A stretch of 12,955 nucleotides of DNA from Rhodospirillaceae bacterium (lineage in GTDB: Bacteria; Pseudomonadota; Alphaproteobacteria; Rhodospirillales; 2-02-FULL-58-16). The notes under the pieces are model-generated. The model ran no database searches. It saw only the letters and a program-made list of their open reading frames with translations, and was not told the origin of the DNA. A program made the position numbers and the translations under genes. Location: positions 1 to 12,955 of the forward strand of contig DUZD01000053.1 of NCBI GenBank assembly GCA_013349695.1, read 5' to 3'. This document shows positions 6,682 through 12,955 of the stretch, piece after piece (position 1 is the stretch's first letter; each line of letters opens with the position of its first letter).

Positions 6682-8151
6682 ATGGATTTTCCCATACTTA
6701 GCGTCATCATTCTCGTGCCCCTTGCGGGCGCCTTCGTGCTTTTATTCGTTCGTGGCCCGGCCCTGGCGAGGTGGGTGGCCCTGGTGGTCACGGTTATCGA
6801 CTTTCTGCTCACCGTCCCGCTGTTCGCCGGCTTCGACACCACGACCTACGAAATGCAGTTCCGCGAGACCTACACCTGGATTCCGGCCTTCGGCATCAAC
6901 TACGCGGTGGGCGTCGACGGGATCAGCGTTCTTTTCGTTTTCCTCACCACCCTGCTGGGGTGGATTTGCGTGCTCGCCTCGTGGAAATCCATCGAACACA
7001 AGGTCAAGGAGTTCATGATCGCGCTGCTGGTCATGCAGGTGACGATGCTGGGGGTGTTCTGCGCGCTGGACCTGTTCTTGTTCTACATCTTCTGGGAAAC
7101 CATGCTGATCCCCATGTACCTGATCATCGGCGTGTGGGGTGGCGACAACCGGGTCTACGCCGCTTTCAAGTTCTTCCTCTATACCCTTGCCGGCAGCGTC
7201 CTGTTTCTGGTTGGCATCATCGTCCTTTATTTCCAGGCCGGGGAGACCTTCGACATCCTGGCGCTGATGGAGGGGAATTACTCGCCGACGGTCCAGATCT
7301 GGGTCTTCCTGGCCTTTTTCGTCGCCTTTGCCGTCAAGGTGCCGATGTTTCCCTTCCACACCTGGCTTCCCGACGCCCACGTGGAGGCGCCCACCGCCGG
7401 CAGCATCATCCTTGCCGGCGTGCTCCTCAAGATGGGCGCTTACGGCTTCCTGCGTTTTTCGTTGCCGATGCTGCCTTACGCCTCGCAGACCCTGTCCATG
7501 TTCGTCGCCGTCGTTTCGGTGATCGCCATCGTTTACGGCGGCTACCTGGCGCTGGCCCAGGATGACCTCAAGAGGCTGGTCGCCTATTCTTCCATCAGCC
7601 ACATGGGGTTCGTAACCCTGGGGCTGTTCGTTCTCAACATCCATGGCCTGGAGGGCGGCATCCTGCAGATGTTCAACCACGGCATCACCACCGGCGCCTT
7701 GTTCTTGTTCGTCGGCCTGATCTACGAACGGACCCATTCCCGGCTGATCGCCGACTATGGGGGATTGACCAAGGTGGCCCCCATCTTCGCCACTTTTTTA
7801 TGTATCTTCGTGCTTTCATCCATGGCCCTTCCCGGCACCAATTCATTCATCGGCGAGCTTCTGGTGCTGGTCGGCGCCTTCGGCTACGACAAGTCCATCG
7901 CCGTCCTTGCCGTGGTCGGCGCCATGCTCAGCGCCGCCTACCTTCTCGGCATGTACCGCAAGGTGGCCCTGGGAGCAGTGGAGAATCCCCTTGTTCAAGA
8001 GGCGTGGGACATGGATACCAGGGAAATCTCGTCGTTCGTGGTCCTCGCGGTCTTCGTCATCTGGGTGGGCCTGTCCCCGAAACCGTTTATCGACATCATG
8101 CATGTCTCGGCTCAGCACCTGCTGGAGCAGGTCCTGAGCCGAGCCCCGTAA
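6682..8151 (+). CDS. nuoM: NADH-quinone oxidoreductase subunit M
   Basis: A 489-aa proton-pumping subunit (ND4 homologue) of normal length. Key residues are all present: E139 in IFWETMLIPMY (TM5), K219 in FAVKVPMFPFHTWLPDAHVEAPTAGS (written here as FAVKVPMFPFH and TWLPDAHVEAPT), K250 in LLKMGAYG (TM8), H333 in FNHGITTG and E392 in FIGELL (TM12). The TM12 glutamate is the mark that separates NuoM from NuoL, NuoN and the 491-aa protein. It begins six bases after the stop of the NuoL-type gene with a weak ribosome binding site, suggesting translation by coupling, and is followed by nuoN after 12 bases. Confidence 0.97.
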   Translation: MDFPILSVIILVPLAGAFVLLFVRGPALARWVALVVTVIDFLLTVPLFAGFDTTTYEMQFRETYTWIPAFGINYAVGVDGISVLFVFLTTLLGWICVLASWKSIEHKVKEFMIALLVMQVTMLGVFCALDLFLFYIFWETMLIPMYLIIGVWGGDNRVYAAFKFFLYTLAGSVLFLVGIIVLYFQAGETFDILALMEGNYSPTVQIWVFLAFFVAFAVKVPMFPFHTWLPDAHVEAPTAGSIILAGVLLKMGAYGFLRFSLPMLPYASQTLSMFVAVVSVIAIVYGGYLALAQDDLKRLVAYSSISHMGFVTLGLFVLNIHGLEGGILQMFNHGITTGALFLFVGLIYERTHSRLIADYGGLTKVAPIFATFLCIFVLSSMALPGTNSFIGELLVLVGAFGYDKSIAVLAVVGAMLSAAYLLGMYRKVALGAVENPLVQEAWDMDTREISSFVVLAVFVIWVGLSPKPFIDIMHVSAQHLLEQVLSRAP

Positions 8152-8163
8152 ACAGGAAGGACC

Positions 8164-9603
8164 ATGGATTTCGAGGCGTTAACACGATGGTTCCTGACCA
8201 GCATTCCGGAAGTCATTGTCATTTCCGCCGCCTGCTGCCTTTTGATGGTGGATCTTTTCATCAAGAAGGGGAGCCGTGACGTCATCGCCTACCTGTCCCT
8301 GGCGACCGTGATCGGGGCGGCGGCGGGAACCTTTGCCCTGGCCGGGTCCTCCCAGCAGGCCTATAGCGGAATGTTCGTGGTCGACGGGTTTGCGACGTTC
8401 TTCAAGATGGTCGTCTACCTGGCGACGATCCTTTCCATTCTTCTTTCGATGAGCTTCATCAAGGTCGAGGCCATCGAGCAGGGGGAATACTACGTCCTCC
8501 TGCTGTTCGCCCTCGGCGGCATGATGATCATGGCCTCGGGTGCCGATCTTCTCAGCATCTACCTGGGCCTGGAGTTGATGGCCCTTTCGGTTTACGTGTT
8601 GACCGGCTTCATGCGCCGCGATCGGCGCTCCAACGAGGCGGCCATGAAGTACGTGATCCTGGGGGCCGTTTCCACGGGAATCCTCCTTTACGGGATTTCG
8701 CTGGTCTACGGTCTCACCGGCACCACCCGGCTGGTGGACATCGCCACCGCCTTGAGCCATATCGATGGCGGCGACACGGCCCTCGTCCTGGCCCTCGTCT
8801 TTCTTATCTCCGGCTTTGCCTTCAAGGTGGCGGCCTTCCCCTTTCACATGTGGGCGCCCGACGTCTACGAAGGGGCGCCGACGCCGATCACCGCCTTCAT
8901 GTCGGTCGGCCCCAAGGCCGCCGGTTTTGCCGTCATCCTGCGAGTCTTTCTCGACGCCTTCGCCGGCGCATCGGAAATCTGGATCGTCGTCATCGCCGTC
9001 ATTGCCGTCCTGACCTTGGCCATCGGAAGCCTGGTCGCCCTGGTCCAGACCAATATCAAGCGGATGTTGGCTTATTCCAGCATCGCTCATGCCGGATACG
9101 CACTGCTTGGGCTGGTCGCCGGTGGCGAGGACGGGATCGCCAGCGTTATGCTTTATGTTTTCATATACGCCTTCATGAACATGGGTATATTCGGCGCCGT
9201 CATCGTCATGCGGAAGGGCGATTTCGTCGGCGAGAACATCGCCGACTACACGGGCCTTTCCAAGGTCCGCCCGGGGTTCGCCCTGTTGATGCTGATTTTC
9301 CTTTTTTCCCTGGCCGGCATCCCACCCACGGCCGGGTTCATCGCCAAGTTCTACATCTTCGTCGCCTTGATCCAATCGGGCAACGTCGCCCTTGCCGTCA
9401 TCGCCGCTCTGTTCAGCGCCATCGCCGCTTTCTTCTACATTCGCGTCGTCATGCTGATGTACATGAAGGAACCGACAGGTGGTTTCGACCTCAACCTGAC
9501 GCCAGCCGCCAGGATCGCCCTTGGCATCTGCGGCGCCGGAACCGTCTTGATCGGAATTTTCCCGTCCTGGTTCCTCGACATGGCGCAAATTTCAGTTTTT
9601 TGA
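8164..9603 (+). CDS. nuoN: NADH-quinone oxidoreductase subunit N
   Basis: A 479-aa proton-pumping subunit (ND2 homologue), of normal length and next to NuoK and NuoJ in the assembled arm. It has E137 in LGLELMALSVYVL (TM5), K221 in FAFKVAAFPFHMWAPDVYEG (TM7), K251 in VGPKAAGF (TM8) and K395 in GFIAKFYIF (TM12). WAPDVYEGAPTPITAFMS is a strong NuoN signature. The start has AGGAAGG three bases before the ATG. It closes the operon. I see no clear hairpin with a T-run just after the stop, and the birA gene that often follows nuoN in alphaproteobacteria is absent; the sequence turns into repeats and transposon debris. Confidence 0.97.
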   Translation: MDFEALTRWFLTSIPEVIVISAACCLLMVDLFIKKGSRDVIAYLSLATVIGAAAGTFALAGSSQQAYSGMFVVDGFATFFKMVVYLATILSILLSMSFIKVEAIEQGEYYVLLLFALGGMMIMASGADLLSIYLGLELMALSVYVLTGFMRRDRRSNEAAMKYVILGAVSTGILLYGISLVYGLTGTTRLVDIATALSHIDGGDTALVLALVFLISGFAFKVAAFPFHMWAPDVYEGAPTPITAFMSVGPKAAGFAVILRVFLDAFAGASEIWIVVIAVIAVLTLAIGSLVALVQTNIKRMLAYSSIAHAGYALLGLVAGGEDGIASVMLYVFIYAFMNMGIFGAVIVMRKGDFVGENIADYTGLSKVRPGFALLMLIFLFSLAGIPPTAGFIAKFYIFVALIQSGNVALAVIAALFSAIAAFFYIRVVMLMYMKEPTGGFDLNLTPAARIALGICGAGTVLIGIFPSWFLDMAQISVF

Positions 9604-9639
9604 TCTTGAAATAGCGTTCTCGCGGCCGTGATCGAATAG

Positions 9640-9777
9640 ATCTTGTGCTACCTACATAAGCCGGACATATCACATGCTATCGACACGTTTCACAAGCGTC
9701 CCTTGAAGAACCGTTACCGGACCCTCATGCTGGACGGCGTGGTGCTATCGCGCAAGACCGGAGCTGGGGGTATTTAG
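9640..9777 (+). pseudogene. Transposase remnant (IS256/Mutator type)
   Basis: An open stretch without a start codon, from after the TAG at 9637 to the TAG at 9775, reads ...SHAIDTFHKRPLKNRYRT then LMLDGVVLSRKTGAGG. This matches my memory of the region around the first catalytic Asp (the D of LDG) in IS256/Mutator transposases, which usually continues into a conserved ALxRPVLVALG-type segment. Here the match stops abruptly at the repeat at 9766. Only about 40 codons are left, with no terminal inverted repeats in view, so it is a dead fragment. Confidence 0.6.
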
Positions 9778-9796
9778 GGAAGGGGGTATTTAGGGA
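9766..9796. repeat. 15-bp tandem direct repeat
   Basis: GGGGGTATTTAGGGA occurs at 9766-9780 and again at 9782-9796, with a single A between (period 16). The first copy joins the transposase remnant, the second runs into the inverted repeat at 9791. This looks like a target or slippage duplication at the junction of two mobile remnants. Confidence 0.85.
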
Positions 9797-9838
9797 CAGT
9801 ATATAATTTCTTGCATGGAAAACTATATACTGTCCCTA
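9791..9838. repeat. Perfect 15-bp inverted repeat, MITE- or REP-like
   Basis: TAGGGACAGTATATA (9791-9805) is an exact reverse complement of 9824-9838, with an 18-base loop. TAGGGACAGTATA-type ends are ones I associate with elements linked to REP-associated tyrosine transposases, but no such gene is present. An internally deleted element, or a folded non-autonomous repeat, fits best. As RNA it would form a stable hairpin without a following T-run. Confidence 0.7.
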
Positions 9839-9903
9839 GATTTCCGAGAAATTCAACATTCAATACCTGACCCCATAGTTTTTTGAATTCCTAATCCCGA
9901 TCC

Positions 9904-10015
9904 GTGTTCATCGGTGTTTATCCGTGGCTTGTATTGGGCGGGCTCATGCCACGCAAACATGACGGTAGGTAGGGGATCGGCCACGGATGCACACCGATGA
10001 ACACCGATGAACACG
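9904..10015. repeat. Long inverted repeat of a widespread intergenic type
   Basis: The 25 bases at 9904-9928 pair with 9980-10004 with two mismatches. A second offset pairing is perfect over 16 bp (9903-9918 with 10000-10015), because ACACCGATGA is present twice in tandem at 9991-10010. Sequences of the form CCGTGTTCATCGGTGTT are common between genes in many bacteria. Translated, they give false peptides such as RVHRCSSV, which explains the leftward open frames at 9853-10158; I do not call these as genes. Confidence 0.75.
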
Positions 10016-10118
10016 AATAAGGAAGGGCGCGACGCGCTTAAAGCCGAAGGTCGAGAAGCTTTGGGGTCTACCATCGAATTTTGATGAGAGAGGCTGTCGT
10101 TGTTGTTGTGCCGTGGGG

Positions 10119-10152
10119 ATGTGGGGAACTCGCTCTTGCGAGTTATCCACAT
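10119..10152. repeat. Hairpin containing a perfect DnaA-box sequence
   Basis: ATGTGG (10119-10124) pairs with CCACAT (10147-10152), and AACTCGC (10127-10133) with GCGAGTT (10138-10144), around a TCTT loop with one wobble pair and one mismatch between. The right arm contains TTATCCACA (10143-10151), the perfect consensus DnaA box. The left arm read in reverse is TTCCCCACA, a two-mismatch box. One box alone does not make an origin, so the fold is firm but the role is unknown. Confidence 0.6.
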
Positions 10153-10605
10153 ATCCATGGCCGGCGGCGCGGCATTTTTTTCATTCGCGGATGGCGGGCG
10201 CGGCGGGCAGCGGATAGTCCCGCCCCGACGGGGGTGTGGCTGTTGGGGTCGGTGGTCCGGGGTTCCGGTCCCGCCCGACTTGAAATGCCGCCCCCGTCAC
10301 TCGCATCATCCGGGAGGTCGATCGGGATGGTGCCGGTCGCTTGCGATTGTGGCTCTGTCGGTAGACGTGGCCCAAAGCAAGACCCTGGAGCCGTTCCAGC
10401 TCCAGGGCCACCTTCCGATGGCCGGGGACGTCCTTCAGGAGGTTCCGGAAAGGCCCAGGGAGAACGATATCCTGAAGCGTCTAACCCGCCACCTGCGCAA
10501 GCGGCCTTGAACCCGGTCCCGGGTTCCTGATACATCTAGCCCGCCTCGGCGAGTCAACTTTTTCCATGGCTTGGCGCAATGCCGGCCTTATCCAAGGAGG
10601 CGCGG
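10153..10605. other. Gene-poor stretch before the thiolase unit
   Basis: No convincing gene. Several overlapping open frames on both strands are rich in Gly, Pro and Arg, as expected of GC-rich noncoding DNA. The most protein-like part is the end of a rightward frame finishing at 10510 (…NDILKRLTRHLRKRP), which I do not recognise. Two hairpins are clear: CCCTGGAGC/GCTCCAGGG at 10383-10391 and 10399-10407 with a seven-base loop, and AACCCGG/CCGGGTT at 10510-10525. A seven-T run near 10174 follows a GC-rich block and could be a weak terminator. The promoter of the thiolase unit should lie here, but I cannot point to good -35 and -10 boxes. Confidence 0.5.
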
Positions 10606-11973
10606 ATGATCACTTTCGGGCCGGGAAACTTGAGAATACCTAAGTGGTCGCGGCCGGTGTACATGGTCGCCGGCGGCTGCACGCCTTTCAAGAAATCGTA
10701 TCCGGAATACAAGCTCGAAGAGCTCTGCATGGTCGCCTACAAGATGATGCTCGAGGACAACGATCTGAAAGTGCCGCCGCTTGAAGTCAAGGGATTGTTG
10801 AACTTTTCGAGCTACGGCGAGTTCGCCGACCACTTCCAGGATCAGCTTTTGTGCGAGGCCAAGGTGCATGACTATTTGGGCCTCGATCCGCTATACAACG
10901 TCGGCGTCAAGACCGGCGGCGCCACCGGCGGTTCCGCCGTTCTCGTCGGTTGCATGGCGGTCGCCTCGGGCTACGCCGACGCCGTCCTGGTGTTGGGTTG
11001 GGAGCGCATGGACGAGGTCGACACCCGCACCGGCAACTTCTACATCTCGACCGCCGCCTGCAAGGATTTCGAGACCCGGCTTTCGCGCATCTACTCTTCC
11101 TATTACGCGCCCATGGCCAACCGCTTCACTTCGATGTACGACCTGCCGGAAACGACGCGGGCCAAGGTGGCGGTCAAGAACCGCGGCTACGCGGTTTCCA
11201 ACCCCTTTGCCCAGCAGCCCGGCCGTCATACCATCGAGGAGGTACTCTCCTCGCGGATGTCGGCCTATCCGCTGCGCTTTCTCGAATGCTGCGCGATGAG
11301 CGTCGGCGCGGCTGCCGTTCTGTTGTGCTCGGAGGATATGGCTTACCGGCTTTCGGATAAGCCCTGCCGGGTATTCATCGCCGGCGGCAGCCATACGCTG
11401 CGCGTCGCCGACCGCCGCCACATGGAGATCCCGCTGCTGCCCCACGAGGAACCGGGCATGTACGACGAGCTGGTCGCCAAGAGCGGCCGCTGGCCGGGCT
11501 TCGAATCCTTCCTGGCGGCGCGCTTCGCCGCCTATCTCGCCTACCGCATGGCCGGCATCCATGACCCGCTCGAGGACCTCGACCTGGTCGAGCTGCACGA
11601 CGCCTTCACCATCTCCGACATCCAGACCTACGGCGACGTCGGCCTCAGGCCATACGGAGAAGAGCCCGGCTATATCGAATCCGGCGACGCTTATTTCGGC
11701 GGCAGGTGTCCGTCGAACCTGTCGGGCGGGCTCTTGGGCACCATGCACGCCGTCGGCGCCACCGGCATCTATCAGGCGGCCGAGTGCCTGTGGCAGATCC
11801 AGGGCAAGTACGACCAGATCCACGGCGAGGACAAGTACTGGCGGCTGGCCGGCAAGGAAAAACCGGCCGACTGGGAATCCCTGCAAGTGGAGAACGCCAG
11901 GCGCGCCGCTTGGGTGTCGCACGCCGGCGTCGGCTCGCACGTCACCGTCGGCGTGCTGGAAAAGGCCTGGTAG
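10606..11973 (+). CDS. Thiolase-fold protein (SCP-2/Ltp2-like), paired with a DUF35 partner
   Basis: A 455-aa thiolase-superfamily protein expected to act on an acyl-CoA substrate, by C-C bond cleavage or formation, together with the next gene's product. The N-terminal half has VLVLGWERM (127-135), the usual thiolase motif after the nucleophile. The C-terminal half has LVELHDAFT (327-335), GGRCPSNLSGGLL (365-377) and H381 in MHAVGATG, the site of the catalytic GHP His. Aligned by eye on SCP-2 thiolases, the nucleophilic Cys (NNCSTGS) falls on G105 in KTGGATGGS, so a classical thiolase mechanism is unlikely. Retro-aldol lyases of the Ltp2 type are a better fit, but the substrate cannot be told. 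The open frame begins at 10579, but AAGGAGG (10593-10599) lies six bases before the ATG at 10606, which gives the natural start MITFGPG. Confidence 0.85.
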   Translation: MITFGPGNLRIPKWSRPVYMVAGGCTPFKKSYPEYKLEELCMVAYKMMLEDNDLKVPPLEVKGLLNFSSYGEFADHFQDQLLCEAKVHDYLGLDPLYNVGVKTGGATGGSAVLVGCMAVASGYADAVLVLGWERMDEVDTRTGNFYISTAACKDFETRLSRIYSSYYAPMANRFTSMYDLPETTRAKVAVKNRGYAVSNPFAQQPGRHTIEEVLSSRMSAYPLRFLECCAMSVGAAAVLLCSEDMAYRLSDKPCRVFIAGGSHTLRVADRRHMEIPLLPHEEPGMYDELVAKSGRWPGFESFLAARFAAYLAYRMAGIHDPLEDLDLVELHDAFTISDIQTYGDVGLRPYGEEPGYIESGDAYFGGRCPSNLSGGLLGTMHAVGATGIYQAAECLWQIQGKYDQIHGEDKYWRLAGKEKPADWESLQVENARRAAWVSHAGVGSHVTVGVLEKAW

Positions 11974-11987
11974 GGAGAAATTCGAAG

Positions 11988-12500
11988 ATGGCCAAGTGGG
12001 ACGAAGAGATCGCCACCGAATACGTCGGCCAACCGCTGAAGGTCCGCGACGGCGGCCCGGCGATGGTCGTCGAGTGGCCGCGGGCGCTGACCCACGTCCA
12101 TACCTACGGCCTGCTCACGCCCTTTTTCGAAGGCTTGAAAGAGGGCAAGCTGCTGGCCACCCGTTGTGTCAACCCGGTGTGCGCCGAGACCCGCCGCTGG
12201 CTGCCGCCCCGCGCCGACTGCCCGGACTGCCTCGGCCGCATGCAATGGGTGGAATACGGCCAGCCGGTGATCGGCACGGTCTACAGCTTCACCATGGTTG
12301 ATTACGCCGGCCTCGGGGTCGAGCTGAAAACGCCCTACTGGCAGATCGACGTCGAGCTTCCCGACACCGCCACCATCCCCAAGGGGTATCTCCTTCACGG
12401 CCAAGCCGAGATCGGCATGAAGGTCAGGGCCATGTTCAGGACCGAGGCCCCGACCCACACCATCCTCGACCTTTACTGGCTGCCGGCGGCAAAGGGGTGA
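11988..12500 (+). CDS. Zinc-ribbon/OB-fold (DUF35, ChsH2/BbsA-like) protein
   Basis: A 170-aa partner protein. An N-terminal helix region (FFEGLKEGKLLATRC, 46-60) leads to a rubredoxin-like zinc ribbon with C60, C65, C78 and C81, then PPRADCPDC, then an OB-fold (about 90-165: GTVYSFTMVDYAG, then YWQIDVELPD and G-x-KVRAMF). Such proteins bind thiolase-fold enzymes and complete their acyl-CoA site, as known for benzoylsuccinyl-CoA thiolase (BbsAB), the steroid side-chain lyase Ltp2-ChsH2 and archaeal HMG-CoA synthase complexes. The first Cys pair is C-x4-C instead of the usual C-x2-C. The gene starts 14 bases after the thiolase-fold gene, so the two form one unit. A GGGGAC/GTCCCC hairpin follows at once (12501-12515), without a T-run. 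Confidence 0.88.
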   Translation: MAKWDEEIATEYVGQPLKVRDGGPAMVVEWPRALTHVHTYGLLTPFFEGLKEGKLLATRCVNPVCAETRRWLPPRADCPDCLGRMQWVEYGQPVIGTVYSFTMVDYAGLGVELKTPYWQIDVELPDTATIPKGYLLHGQAEIGMKVRAMFRTEAPTHTILDLYWLPAAKG

Positions 12501-12512
12501 GGGGACGAAGTC

Positions 12513-12629
12513 CCCCTGCATGTGGTGGCGGCGGAAAACGGGATTGAAAGGACAACCTTGATCGTTACCGTCTACGAACCCGATCCATCGATGTGGGAGC
12601 CGGATTTCCGGCAAAGGAGGAAACGATGA
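12513..12629 (+). pseudogene. C-terminal remnant of a DUF4258 (toxin-like) protein
   Basis: Directly after the previous gene, and in the same frame, the sequence reads PLHVVAAENG, then LIVTVYEPDPSMWEPDFRQR and RKR, and stops at TGA 12627-12629. The PLHVV...TVYEPDP..WE.DFR.RR pattern is the typical end of DUF4258 domain proteins, small RNase-like toxins usually followed by a YgiT-type zinc-finger antitoxin. The first half of the domain, including the early His and the (D)DPRG segment, is gone. A TTG at 12558 with AAAGGA before it could start only a 23-aa peptide, so I call this a fragment. The missing part ends at the hairpin 12501-12515. Confidence 0.65.
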
Positions 12630-12823
12630 ATGGCGGAAAGGGCGGAGTACTAAGTGACCGTAACAGAATAAATGAATCACCATCCTCCCTTCCGTCGTCA
12701 TGGCCGGCCTTGATCCGGCCATCCACGGGCCTCGCGCTCGGCATCGACCGCGTGGATACCCGGCTCAAGGCCGGGCATGACGACGGAAGTGAAGTGACGC
12801 GGTTATTTTGTGACGAGCCCTAA
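12626..12823 (+). pseudogene. Short ORF at the antitoxin position, running into a palindromic repeat
   Basis: ATG 12626 overlaps the DUF4258 stop as ATGA and has an excellent ribosome binding site (AAAGGAGG, five bases away). That is the layout expected for the antitoxin of a DUF4258 pair. The 65-residue product begins MNGGKGGVLSDRNRINESP and shows none of the CxxC zinc knuckles of YgiT-type antitoxins. From about residue 22 it is only the translation of the repeat at 12689-12789 (for example RVDTRLKAGHDDG). The true antitoxin body appears to have been deleted or replaced. Confidence 0.35.
12689..12789. repeat. 39-bp imperfect palindromic repeat of alphaproteobacterial intergenic type
   Basis: The arms 12689-12727 and 12751-12789 are reverse complements at 35 of 39 positions, with a 23-base loop. 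The core, GTCATGSCCGGCCTTGA followed by CCGG..ATCCACG, is a repeat I remember as abundant between genes in rhizobia and Rhodospirillales. It supports the taxonomic guess and explains several false ORFs here (…MAGSRPAMT… and …KAGHDDG…). Confidence 0.8.
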
Positions 12824-12955
12824 GCGAAGCGATCCCATTCGATCGGAAAATGCTCTCTCATGTCCGATTTCAAGGTACCGGACAGAGTTTTCCGTCCACC
12901 GGCTTGGCCGGTGTCGATGTTTCAGTGTAGCCGACGCGCACGGCTGGAGGCGAGA
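12824..12955. repeat. Nested inverted repeats at the right edge
   Basis: CGGAAAA (12844-12850) pairs with TTTTCCG (12888-12894), CTC with GAG, and TGTCCG (12861-12866) with CGGACA (12879-12884), giving one bulged hairpin. CACCGGC/GCCGGTG (12897-12903, 12907-12913) forms a second, tight one. The CGATCGGAAAATGCTCT stretch resembles another common alphaproteobacterial intergenic repeat. No gene is visible on either strand. Confidence 0.45.

Noticed and set aside
8179..9588. 469-codon leftward open frame opposite nuoN
   Set aside because: Same kind of shadow, with low-complexity Asp/Gly/His composition. nuoN on the other strand explains every base.
9903..10015. Possible CRISPR array because of the repeated ACACCGATGA
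   Set aside because: Only two tandem copies without spacers; it is part of an inverted repeat.
9853..10158. Leftward small ORFs with RVHRCSSV-like peptides
   Set aside because: These are translations of the CCGTGTTCATCGGTG-type inverted repeat, a known source of false gene calls.
10081..10535. Overlapping ORFs of 76 to 149 codons on both strands
   Set aside because: Arg/Pro/Gly-rich, mutually overlapping, no ribosome binding sites of note and no recognised motifs. Treated as noncoding.
10891..11940. 349-codon leftward open frame opposite the thiolase-fold gene
   Set aside because: Composition typical of an antisense frame and no recognisable domain. The sense strand has clear thiolase motifs and a strong ribosome binding site.
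12501..12515. Rho-independent terminator after the zinc-ribbon gene
   Set aside because: The GGGGAC/GTCCCC hairpin is real but is not followed by a run of T, so I do not call a terminator.

Overview
This window is GC-rich bacterial DNA, most likely from an alphaproteobacterium of Rhodospirillales type or a close relative. I infer that from the complex I genes, from a 39-bp inverted repeat near the right end of a kind I remember as common between alphaproteobacterial genes, and from the codon use. It is not a firm taxonomic call. No rRNA, tRNA or CRISPR array is visible.

Positions 1-2068: the 3' part of a stand-alone cyclic-nucleotide-binding-domain gene, broken by a one-base frameshift, converges on a leftward pair, nuoH then nuoI. 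Positions 2069-2385 are a divergent control region with good sigma70-like promoters facing both ways, a short dyad, and a 12-codon leader ORF with a strong ribosome binding site.

Positions 2386-9603: a tightly packed rightward operon, nuoJ, nuoK, a 491-aa antiporter-like subunit, an 84-aa two-helix membrane protein, a 589-aa NuoL-type subunit, nuoM, nuoN. Together with the divergent nuoHI this supplies the membrane arm plus NuoI. The subunits NuoA to NuoG are not in the window. The main point of interest is that there are four antiporter-like (proton-pump) subunits instead of three. The NuoL-type subunit has a C-terminal lateral-helix region about 23-28 residues longer than the NuoL sequences I remember, as expected if a fourth pump is built in. 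It has also lost the usual TM7 lysine. The small membrane protein coded between the two unusual pumps is a candidate extra subunit.

Positions 9604-10605: about 1 kb without a convincing intact gene. It holds an IS256/Mutator-type transposase remnant, a 16-bp tandem repeat, a 15-bp perfect inverted repeat, a 25-bp inverted repeat of a widespread intergenic type, and a hairpin that contains a perfect DnaA-box sequence.

Positions 10606-12500: a two-gene unit, a thiolase-fold protein and a zinc-ribbon/OB-fold (DUF35) protein, which should form one acyl-CoA enzyme. The thiolase-fold protein lacks a cysteine at the usual nucleophile position.

Positions 12501-12955: the C-terminal end of a DUF4258 toxin-like protein, stop-start coupled to a short ORF where its antitoxin should be, then two palindromic repeats. 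This looks like a decayed toxin-antitoxin locus.
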